A stretch of DNA of 64,000 nucleotides from Magnolia sinica (taxonomy: Eukaryota > Streptophyta > Magnoliopsida > Magnoliales > Magnoliaceae). A program made the translations under genes and the position numbers. The stretch covers positions 93,615,501 to 93,679,500 of the forward strand of contig NC_080573.1 in NCBI RefSeq assembly GCF_029962835.1, given 5' to 3'. Positions 24,511 to 34,738 of this stretch are shown here, one piece after another. The notes under the pieces are model-generated. The model searched no databases. It worked only from the letters and a program-made list of their open reading frames with translations, and had not been told where the DNA came from. How positions within the stretch are numbered: the first letter of the stretch is position 1; every line of letters starts with the position of its first letter.

Positions 24511-25756
24511 TGTAACATCCTAGATTTTCGCTATTTTAGATTTTAAAAAATTCTTGAAATTTTTTGATATAACTAGCCTATGTTGTCACTTACTGACCCT
24601 TAATGTTCGAAGTGAACCTATATGTAGGTGGTACCAACAAAGAACCGCACAAATTCGATTAATCAACTGTAGAAAGCCGACGAATCAACCCAATCACTTA
24701 AGAATCAAGTTTAGCCTCGTGATTTGTTCATATAGGGCCCAAATCTAATTGACCTATCACTAACTAATCAAGACGACTACAACTAAATTAAAGATCTACC
24801 TAAAGCAGAGACAACTAGGGGTCGGATCATAATTAACAAACCAAAGTGACCCAATTATCATTTAGCCTATGAACCAATGATTTAAAGTGATTATGACCGA
24901 ATCACCATTTTCGCTAATTGTGAATAAGTCACACTATGGACTTAGCTAATCCAAAACCAAATCATTGCGCACAAGAAATCTCCATAGCAAATTCATTACA
25001 GAAATGCCCTGATTATCTGAATAAGCTTTAGACCACTCATTAGTGGGCCACTAAACCAGAGGTTATTGACAGACGTTCATTTTAGTGGGTTTGACATCCA
25101 TCGCGGGTGGTAAATCAAGATAGTGCCCAAAACTACTCAACTTGGGTTAGAGGTCGAGTGCTTGAAATACCCGAATGTCTTATACCGAAGCTTGAAACTT
25201 AAGTGAAATAGACCTTCCTCATTTTCGCTAATTGTGAATAGGCTATACTATGGACTTAGCTAATAAAAAATCAAATCATTGCGTACAAGAAATCTCCCTA
25301 CCAAATTCATTATAGAAATGCTCTGATTATCCAAATAAGCTCTAGAGCTCTCATTAGTGGACCATTAAACCTGAAGTTATAGAAAAACGTTCATCTTAGT
25401 GACTTTGACATCCATCGTGGGTGGCCAATCAAGATAGTTCCTAAAACTACTCAACTTAGGCCAAAGGCTAAGTGCTTGAAATATGCGAATGCCTTATGCT
25501 GAAGCTTGAAACTTAAGTGAAATAGACCTTCCCCACTTTCGTGAAGTTGTGACTTTTCGACCGTTAGATCGCAACCAAACTCGATGTATAAGTTAAGGAT
25601 ATTTCCCAGCTCATATCCATATAGCCGCAACCCCAATCGAGCATCGACAACCGTCAATCATAAGTGGGCCCCCCACGGATAATCGAAATGCCCGATTGAC
25701 GCCTAATTGTGATAAAACGTAGATCGCATAGCGGGGTACTTGCTCTATGGTGTAGA
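24511..25756 (+). repeat. 3' LTR of the non-autonomous element, left part
   Basis: Starts TGTAACATCC right after the PPT and is interrupted at 25757 by the Sirevirus; it continues at 34739. It contains a 314-bp tandem duplication (24906-25532). Confidence 0.8.
24906..25532. repeat. 314-bp tandem duplication in the LTR
   Basis: The segment starting CATTTTCGCTAATTGTGAATA at 24906 recurs at 25220; both copies end with GAAACTTAAGTGAAATAGACC. Differences are scattered, so the duplication is not very recent. Confidence 0.88.
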
Positions 25757-26402
25757 TATAAGTGCTTATACTTAAAGCACATTATAGTTTGTTAAATTTC
25801 GTAGTCCTGTTAGGATCGCAAGCTCGACTAAAGAGAAGTTATCAACTTGATCAAACATCTGGAAAGAAGACTCAACATCCCAAGGCAAGATCATTCATGG
25901 TTCGAAGTTCAGAACACTTCATATGAGTCAACCTTTAGGTGATATAAACCTAGTTTGACCATAGATTAGGTGTATTTCACATATGCTTAACTATAATCAT
26001 ATTTCATGTTAAATACACTCAAGTTAGGCCAGCCCAACGTCTGGTTTAGCCAGCCTAACTGATTAGGCCAACCATATAATATTCGGTCAAAAAGTCAGAT
26101 CTAAAAAGATCTTTTTGGGGTAGGTTTGGCCAGCCCAATGTGGGCTCGGTCAAGTTTCCAGCAATGAAACAAAAATCAGATTTTAGGCTAATTGGACTAG
26201 TTGAACCACTTGCTTGGCCAGCCGAACCTAGTGTTTGGCCAGCCAAACTTGGGTTTAGGCCAGCCAAAATTTTAAAAGATATTATCCCACAAAATTAGAG
26301 TTCCGTTGGAACATGATCTTTGAAATTCGGCTAGCCAAACCGACCCTGGGGCTAGCCGAACTGTACAGATCCTTGGCTATAAATAGAGGCTCTTTCTTAC
26401 TC
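25757..26402 (+). repeat. 5' LTR of the Sirevirus, 3'-truncated
   Basis: Aligns with 33241-33885. The first bases read TATAAGTGC where the 3' LTR has TGTAAGTGC. It runs through GGCTATAAATAGAGGC (TATA box) and stops matching after TTCTTACTC; Gag begins about 20 bp later. About 850 bp of LTR plus PBS and leader are absent. Confidence 0.88.
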
Positions 26403-26423
26403 GATATACCCAGCGCTATTGGA

Positions 26424-28180
26424 ATGTCAAATTTTAATAGTCTATCCATTTTCAGGCCACCTCCCTTTGATGGCTCGAAATATCCCTACTAGAAAGCTAG
26501 AATGAGGATTTTCCTCAAATCTATTGATGAAAGTGTGTGGCAAGCCACCATGATCCAACGGGTTCCTCTAATGTTGGAAGTAGTGGCTGAGAATGGAACC
26601 AAGTCCACGAAAGTACAAGTTTATAATCTTTGAATTCCTGGTCAGAAAAGCGAAAGTAGTGTTAATGCAAAAGCACTTAATGCTATTACTTGTGCTCTAT
26701 CACTAGATGAATTCAAAAGAGTCATCTCATGTGATAGAACAAAACAAGCTTGGGATATTCTCGAAATGACACACGAAGGAACAAATATTATCAAAAAATC
26801 TAAGATCCAAATCCTTACAACAAGGTTTGAAGAAATCCATGTGGAAGAAGATGAGTCATTCATGGATTTCTTTACTAAACTAAATGAAATTGTTAATTCC
26901 ATGTGGGGTCTTGGAGAAAAAGTCCCTGAAAGCAAAGTGTGTGCAAAAATCCTATGATTGCTTCCTGACAGGTTCAATTCTAAGGTCACTACGATACGAG
27001 AATTGAGGAATACAGACATAATGAATGTAAAGGAATTAGTGGGATCTCTACAAACCTATGAGCTGAATTTCAAAGATCCTAAAAGTAAATTCATAGCCTT
27101 TAAATCCTCGAAATCTAAAACCAAAGATTTAGATAATGAAGAGAATTAGGATGACATGGTTATACTAACTAAAAAGTTCTATAGAATTTTTAAAAATAAA
27201 AACAGATCTAATTTTAAAAAATCAATTGACAAAAGAAAAGAAAATTCTTAAAAATCTAAATTTAAAGACTCTCAATGCTTCAACTATTTTGAATATGGGC
27301 ATCTAGCTGCAAAATGTCCTAAGAAGGATAAATCTAAAAGAAGAGGCATGATCGCCACATGGGGTGAATCATCTAAATCTAAATTCAATTCAAAAACTGA
27401 TGAATCATATCAAGAAACTGAAAATGATCTAAAGGCCTTCATGACCATAGCTAGAATTACTTCCACAAATGAAGATGAAACTTCTGATTATGAAACACCA
27501 GGAAGTGATATTGAGAATGAAGAAGATCTTCAAAGTGCCTATGATGCCTTATATAAAAAGAGTTGTAAGATTGCAGAAAAATTAAAAATTTAAAAAGATA
27601 AATTTGCAGATTTAAAATTAGAACTTGAAAATTTTGTTTTGGAGAAATCTCATTTTTCTGATTGTTTTGAGAAAACTAAACTAGATCTAAATCTAAAAAA
27701 TTCTGAAATTCTAGATCTCAAAACTCAAAATAAAAACTTACTATTTGAAATTACTTCTCCTAAAAATTCTAAAGAGACTTCGATATATACCCAAGGGGAC
27801 CCGAGACTTGAAAAGCTGCTAACTGTGTCTCATCGAAGTAATAACAAATCTAGCTTGGGATATATCAAAATTACTCAGAAAAATCTAAAAATACTGCTCC
27901 TATATTTGTTAAAGGTGAATCTTCAAAATCTAAAGAAGAAACTATGAAGGAAATAAAGAAGATTAAAAAACTTTATCAAAAACCTTTTTATCCAAAAATT
28001 AAGCCCAACTATCAAAAGAAAAATTATAATCCTTCTCTAGTAGATAAGATAGTGGACTTACTTAAGGAGCTCTTGAAATCCAACTATAGATCTAACAGAG
28101 TAAGTAAGAATAAAGAAGAATCTTACTATCAAACTAATCATGTTATTAAAGATCCTCCTAAACCCAAAACCATATCGAAA
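26424..28180 (+). pseudogene. Sirevirus Gag, degenerate
   Basis: Capsid protein of the copia element. It opens MSNFNSLSIFRPPPFDGSKYPY and meets a TAG at 26490-26492 at once. The capsid domain is readable at 26640-27150 (TKQAWDILEMTHEGT, LLPDRFNSKV, MNVKELVGSLQTYE), with further stops at 26634, 26955 and 27147. The zinc knuckle at 27276-27317 keeps C, H and the last C but has Tyr at the second Cys position (27285). The long C-terminal part is acidic then Lys/Asn-rich with heptads (ELENFVLEKSHFSD), typical of Sirevirus Gag. Many stops and frame changes show long decay. Confidence 0.82.
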
Positions 28181-31171
28181 TGGGTTCCAAAAAATAAATG
28201 TCTTGTCATTCACACAGCTTTCAAAGCTACTAGTCATTCAAGATGGTACCTAGACAGTGGATGCTCTAGACATATGATAGGTGATAAGGCAATACTTTCA
28301 GACCTCAATCAAATTGATGGAGGCTCAGTAACATTTGGAGATGGCAACAACTGCAAAATCAAAGAAGAGGTAATGTAAAACTTCCCAATCTTCCTATTTT
28401 TAAAGATGTTTTATATGTTAAAGGATTAAAACGTAATTTGCTTAGTATATCTCAAAACTGCGATAATAATCATAGTGTTAAATTTTTAGATTTCGGATGT
28501 GAGATACTTAATAATCAAGGTCATATAATATTAAATGGTCGAAGAACCTCTGAAAATTGTTATATCATTGATGAATCATGTTCCTCAAATCACTCTTGCT
28601 ATATGGTCCAAACAGACGAAACTGAATTATGGCATCAACGTCTTGGACATGTAAACTTTAGAGATTTATACAAACTAAGCAAGAGAGATCATCTTCAAGG
28701 CCAGGTTAAAAAATTTGGAAAAGAAAGTATGTGGTGCCTGTCAAATACGTAAACAGATCAGGGGTGGTCACAAGAAGGTGAACTCCTTAACCACATCTAG
28801 ACCCCTTGAATTACTCCATATGGACCTAGTTAGACCAACTCGAACAGAGAGTAGAGGAGGTAAAAAATACTTTCTAGTTGTAGTTGATGACTACACTAAA
28901 TATTCATGGGTAGCCTTCTTAAGAGAAAAGTCAAATTCTTTTGACGAAGTCAAAATGTTATTTAAACGCATCCAGACGAAAAAAGAACTGTTTGTGAAAA
29001 AGATAAGAAGTGATCATGGAATAGAATTTAAAAATAGAAATTTTGAGAAGTTCTATAATGACCATGGAATATTACATGAATTTTTCGCCCCTAAAACTTT
29101 TCAACAAAATGGTATAGCTGAAAAGAAAAACAGAGTTCTACAAGAAATGTGGATTGTTATGCTTAAAGTGAAAAACTAGCAAAAAATCTATGGGCTGAAG
29201 TTGTTAATACTACTTGTCATATTATTAATCGAGTATATGTAAGAGCAGGAATAAATAAAATGGCTTATGAACTCTAGTTTAACATAACACCTTCAGTAAA
29301 ATATTTTTATAATTTCAGAAGCAAATGCTTCATTCTACGATATTGGGAACATCTGGGAAATTTTGAAGCAAAAAGTGATGAGGGCATTTTTCTAAGGTAT
29401 GCTCTAAACAACAGAGCATATCGTGTCCTAAAAAAAGGGCTAAAGTGATACAAGAATCCATAAATGTCATAATTGATGATCAAACCATCACTCCAACTCA
29501 TAATCACGATGATGAGGTTATTATAGTTAATCAATCAGAACCATCACCAAAATCAGATTCAACTGAGAATAGATTAGTCAAAGATCATCCGACTAATCAA
29601 ATTCTCGGTAACCCTCACACTGGTGTTCAAACTAGAAGACAAGTGGAAAACATATGTAATCATGTATGCTTCATTTCCCAGATAGAACCGTCAAAAGTAA
29701 ATAAAGCCTCAGCCGATGAAAATTGGATTTTGGCTATGCAAGATGAACTAACTCAATTTGTCAGAAATGATGTTTGGTATCTAGTTCCTAGACCATCTGA
29801 CAAGCATGTGATTGGAACTAAATGGATATTTAAAAATAAATATGATGAATTTGGAAATATCTTAAGAAACAAAGCAAGATTGGTTGTACAAAGGTACACC
29901 CAAATTGAAGGAGTCGACTATGATGAGATTTTTGCTCCAGTCACTCGTGTTGAATCCATCAAATTATTTATCTCCATTACATGTTATAAAAACTTTAAAA
30001 ATTTATCAAATGGATGTTAAAAGTGCCTTCTTAAATGGTGATTTAAATGAAGAAGTTTATGTAGAACAACCTAAAGGTTTTGAAGACTTAAACTACCTAA
30101 CAACATATATCGTCTTAAAAAGGCCCTGTATGGTTTGAAACAAGCTCTTAGAGCATGGTATGAAAACTTAACAAAAATTTTTCTCAGCCAAAATTTTAAA
30201 ATGGGAAGTGTTGATAAAACTTTATTCATCAAAAGAATTAATGAAGATATGTTGATCTTTCAAATATATGTAGATGATATTATTTATGGATCAAAAAATG
30301 TTAACCTTTCTTCTAAGTTTGCAGACTTTATGAAATCAGAATTTGAGATGAGCATGGTTGGAGAACTGAACTATTTTCTTGGTCTTCAAGTGAAACAACT
30401 TGAAGATGGGATATTCATATCTCAAACCAAGTAGGCGATAAATTTAGTAAAGAAATTTAGGTTTGAGAACGGTAAAAACTTTCCAACTCCCATGGCTATA
30501 ACACTCAAGTTATTTAAAGATGACTCACGTAAAAGCATTGATCCTTGTCTTCACCATTGTATGATTGGAAGTCTCTTATATTTAACTGCTAGCAGGCCTG
30601 ATATCTCCTTTGGCGTAGGTGTATGAGCTAGATATCAATCTAACCCTAAAGAATCTCATCTGGCTGCCATTAAAAAAATAATCAGATATGTTGCCAGTAT
30701 AGTTAATCTGGGTTTATGGTATCCTCATGATATGTCTTTACATATTGTTGGATATACTGATGCTAATTGGGCAGGTAATGTGGATGATAGAAAATTTACA
30801 AGTGGTGGATGTTTCTACATTGGAAATTGTTTTGTCTCCTAAATAAGCAAGAAGCAAAACTCAGTATCATTATCCACTGCAGAAGTTGAATATATTATGG
30901 CAGGAAATGCATGCACATAATTAATGTGGATGAAAAGGTGTTAGCAGACTATGGGATTGATCAAGAAACAATGCATTTGTATTGTGATAATACTAGTGCG
31001 ACAAATATATCCAAAAAATTCATTCAACATTCTCGAACTAAGCACATTGATATTCGATATCACTATATCAGAGAATTAGTTGAAAGCAAGATTGTTATGC
31101 TTGAATATATCAATATTGAAAAACAGCTTGCAGATAATCTGACAAAACCTCTTGATAATGTCAATTTTTAA
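28181..31171 (+). pseudogene. Sirevirus Pol: protease - integrase - RT - RNase H, degenerate
   Basis: Copia-order polyprotein broken in many places. Protease: WYLDSGCSRHM (DSG at 28253). The integrase zinc head LWHQRLGHVNF is followed by a frame change near 28725, then CGACQIRKQ. The integrase core at 28800-29150 keeps HMDL, RSDHG and QNGIAEKKNR, the D-D-E residues. RT at 29730-30440: [40 protein letters not shown] and YVDD near 30267. RNase H at 30560-31171: NSVSLSTAEVEY, HLYCDNTSATNIS, RTKHIDIRYHYIRE. Stops occur at 28377, 30432, 30839 and elsewhere, and frames change between blocks. The catalytic residues visible are the family's usual ones. Confidence 0.88.
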
Positions 31172-31659
31172 AATTTTAAAATGGTATTGGATTATGCTAT
31201 ATTCCTTAATTTAATCATTCTATATTACAATTTATTGTTTTACATTGTTAATTGCTTTAATAGAATAATATTCATTCATATCATTTTTTTCTTTTTTCAA
31301 TTTTTTTTTCGGCCAACCCATAGCTGACCGACCAGTTCAGCCAGCGGAGGACCGCACTTGGGCTAGTCGAACCGAGCGCAATTTGGGTTATTTGGGATTT
31401 TTTTTCAAAACCCTCATTTCGTTTTCATCTTCTTTCGCTTGCCAATGCTTTCCTCGGCCAACCCATCAATCTAAACTTCTTGTAAGTGAATCTTTTTTAA
31501 TTTCCTTCTAAATTTAAGTTCCTAGTCATGCATTATTGAAGATTTCATCATCTTCTTTGAATCTAGAACTCTCTTTTGTTGGGTTTTTGATAGAAAATGT
31601 GATTTAGATCATTCAATCTATTTGTTGATATTTCTTTTGTAATATCTAGTCATTTTGTG

Positions 31660-32687
31660 GAACTCAAACTAAGCGTACTGTGTGACGTCCACAGTCTGGT
31701 TCTTCCTCTCAGTCCATTAAGTGTGTTGTGCGCACTATCCGATTTTTAAAAAATGTACAGGATTTTTGTACCCATAACATTATCATTGAGCGCATCATGA
31801 ATACAAATCACATTGCCCATTTTGGCCTTGTTGAAATCCTATCTAAAGTAGGATGGGAGAAGATTTTTGCATGGGGTGGTGCATCTTACCGGTCTATCGC
31901 ATAAGGGATGTATGCATCCATTTCTGACGTGTCCTCGGAACAATTAACTTTTTCTATTCAGTTTGTGGAAGATACAGTCACCATTACTCCCTCCATCATA
32001 TCGTCTATCTTAGACATTAATACGGCGGAAGATGGAACTCTATTCCACCACTCTTTGAAGATATGTATCCAACGGAAAGAAATTCTCTCACTCGGGAGTT
32101 ATGTAGTTTTAATGCAACTTGGTGTAACCATAACTCACTCTCCACCTTCAACCTTCTTCCAAAATACTGCGTCTTGCATCGTATTTTCACTTCAAATGTT
32201 TATCCTCCTGGTGGGAATAAGACTGATTTTACTCCCTATATGATGCGTATTCTACATTTAGTCATTTCTGGTATTCTTATCTGTCTTCCATCATTAATCA
32301 CCTACCTGATCATTTAGTACTGTCTTCACCCTTGTCATGGTTCTATTCCTTTTGCATACCTCATGACTCCCATTGCATTGCAGTATAATGTTCAAATTCC
32401 TACAACTGAAACACTGGAGTCCAAGCTCCCGTTTGGTAATGCTAATCTAAATATGATGCAACTTGAATTAAGGCCTGAGCAACGAGGTGATCAGGAAGCT
32501 GTTCCTAAAGAAGATGTCAATATGGATGACATCTTTGCTGACCTGGAAGAATCTAATGATATCAGTGACTCCGATTTCCAACCTTCGCAATTCTTAGAGA
32601 GGTTAAAGAGTTTAGAGAAGAAGGTGAACAACTTACATGTTTTTCAGGAAACATTACTCCAAACTCAGAAACAACAAATGATGTAAT
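31660..32687 (+). pseudogene. Sirevirus additional ('envelope-like') ORF, degenerate
   Basis: In one frame: IERIMNTNHIAHFGLVEI...KVGWEKIFAW, a stop (31899-31901), then YASISDVSSEQLTFSIQF, TITPSIISSILDI. After a frame change: LHRIFTSNVYPPGGNK, ICLPSLITYLII. Last comes an acidic linker and a heptad segment (ERLKSLEKKVNNLH). The blocks match, in the same order, the ORF before gag in the gypsy element (AFYANI, ISQLLNVPL, LHHICTFNVYP, CVPTYVLRQII) and the ORF at 14031. It resembles the Pfam 'putative plant transposon protein' family rather than a viral envelope: there is no clear signal peptide and no consistent membrane anchor. Function is unknown. Confidence 0.72.
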
Positions 32688-32942
32688 GAAAAGGTACTTT
32701 CATCATTTCAATAGGAGTCTGAAGATTAATGACCCTGACATGCCTGCACCATCCTCCTCTACTTTTGACTGATATATTTGTTTAAAATCTTAGTCTGTAA
32801 TAACTTTAGACATATTTTCATTCTTGCTTGACATACTTTTGGATACTATACTATAGTTATGTTATGCATCTTATATCTTATGTCAATTACTCCCTTATAT
32901 CCTACTGTGCTTCATTAATTGCTTCTTCCTTTGTCAACTTCT

Positions 32943-32958
32943 GACAAAAAAGGAGAGA
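32943..32958 (+). other. Internal polypurine tract copy of the Sirevirus
   Basis: GACAAAAAAGGAGAGA, preceded by TTGTCA that can pair with TGACAA. Confidence 0.65.
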
Positions 32959-33210
32959 ATTTTATATATATGTGGATATGGATATGATCATCATCATCAT
33001 TACATTTATGAGCACACATATTTGCATGCACACACTCTATGGAATTTTATTTTTTTACAGATATGACTAAGTGCTCAGGGGGAGTGATTCATATGCATGA
33101 TCTCAGGGGGTGTATCAAGATTCAACAAGCTAGTCTTGGTCGACTCAAATGATTTGTGTTATTAAGACGTTGTAATATGTTGTGTTGAGTTGTATTATTG
33201 TATGAGTGAG

Positions 33211-33239
33211 TTTTGTCACGATTTTGACAAAAGGGGAGA
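33211..33239 (+). other. Terminal hairpin and polypurine tract of the Sirevirus
   Basis: TTTTGTCA and TGACAAAA form a perfect 8-bp inverted repeat with a 6-base loop, running straight into AAAGGGGAGAT and the LTR start at 33241. Confidence 0.85.
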
Positions 33240-33240
33240 T

Positions 33241-34733
33241 TGTAAGTGCTTATACTTGAAGCACATTATAGTTTGTCAAATTTTGTAGTCCTGTTAAGAT
33301 TGCAAGCTCGATTAAAGATAAGTTATCAACTCGATCAAGCATCTAGAAAGAAGACTCAATATCTCAAGGCAAGATCATTCATGATTTGAAGTTCAGAACA
33401 CTTCGTATGAGTCAACCTTCAGGTGATACAAACCTAGTTTGACCATAGTTTAGGTGTATTTCACACATGCATGACTATAATCATATTTCATTTTAAATAC
33501 ACTTAAGTTAGGCTAGCCTGACGTCTGGTTCGGTCAGCCTAACTGATTAGGCCAACCCTATAATATTCGGTCAAAAAGTCAGATCTGAAAAGATCTTTTT
33601 GTGGTAGGTTTGGCCAGCCAAACATACCTTCGGTCAGCCCAACGTGAGTTCGGTCAAGTTTTTAGCAATGGAACAAAAATTGGTTTTTAGGCTAATTGGC
33701 CAGCTAAACTTGGTCTTTGGCCAGCCGAACTTGGGTTTAAGCCAGCCGAATTTTTAAAAGATATTATCCTGTAAAATCCGAGTTTCATTGGAATGCGATC
33801 TTTGAAATTCGGGCAGTCGAACCGACCCTCTGACTAGCCGAACTGCACAAATCCTGGGCTATAAATAGAAGCTCTTTCTTACTCTTTAAAAACATGAAAA
33901 TTGATAGATTCATATTGTATTGCAAAGAGAGAAAGTTCAAGCCTCCTTAAGTTATTTGAGTTGTAATTCTTATTATTGTTTTAGCTAATTCTATTCTCCT
34001 TCTCAAGTTAGATTAATCTATTTTAATAGAATAATCCATACTCTACTTTGAGAAAAAGGAGAATCGAATTTGCAGCAATAGGGCATCATTCATTTTATTA
34101 AAAATGCATTAAATCCCTTTATTTCCTTTTGGGTTGAACTTATACAAAGGCTCCACCTACATCCTAAGAAGAAGATTGATGTATTCAAGCTATAACTACG
34201 ACTTCGACTCGCGAATCGAAGATAAGTACTGTCTTTTCAGTTATTTCAGTTTTAGTTTTTTCTGAGATAACCCGAAAATCTCAGCGGGTTTATTTGTGGT
34301 GACCCTGTGAAAATCACAAAGTAGGTTTAATTGTGATCGCTTGTGAAAATCACAATAACTGTATCAGGTTGTTAAGGTGACCCTGGAAAACCTTGAAATA
34401 GTGAAAGCTAAAATTACGAGTGTAGTAATTTTGGGAGTGGAGTAGGTTGCATTGAGGCACCGAATCACTATAATTCTTTTATGCATTGTAGTGATTGGTT
34501 ATTGTTATTTGTGAATATGTTGTAGTTTATTTAGATTTTAAAGATATCGTGAAATAAGGTTGTCCTACCTAAATTATTTTAGGTTAAAGGTTGTCCTACG
34601 AACTATTTGATATTAAGAATTCAATACTTTGCGTAATTGTATTTAAATGATTTATTATTCTACATTGTATCAAAATATTTAGCATTGTCCTATTCACCCC
34701 CCCTCTCTAGGACATCTAGAGCTCATCCTTTCA
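33241..34733 (+). repeat. 3' LTR of the Sirevirus (1493 bp)
   Basis: Complete, TGTAAGTGC...CCTTTCA, followed by the GTAGA target duplication. It carries GGCCAGCC-type palindromic motifs at 33590-33850, then the TATA box GGCTATAAATAGAAGC near 33857 and the TCCTATTCACCCCCCC tail. Confidence 0.92.
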
Positions 34734-34738
34734 GTAGA

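Larger units (their letters stand above)
25757..34733 (+). mobile_element. Ty1/copia Sirevirus-type element, degenerate, TSD GTAGA
   Basis: LTR-LTR copy flanked by GTAGA on both sides (25752-25756 and 34734-34738). The order is gag, protease, integrase, RT, RNase H, additional ORF, hairpin-PPT, LTR: copia order, with the post-pol ORF and repeated PPTs of Sireviruses. It lies inside the 3' LTR of the gypsy-type element, upstream of that LTR's TATA box. The 5' LTR has lost its 3' part and the PBS, and the genes carry many stops and frame changes, so this copy is dead. Confidence 0.9.

Noticed and set aside
26642..27019. Minus-strand 125-codon ORF
   Set aside because: Antisense shadow of Sirevirus Gag.
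31660..32687. True viral envelope gene
   Set aside because: The hydrophobic stretches arise from shifted frames; the readable blocks match the gypsy additional ORF, with no signal peptide, cleavage site or stable membrane anchor.
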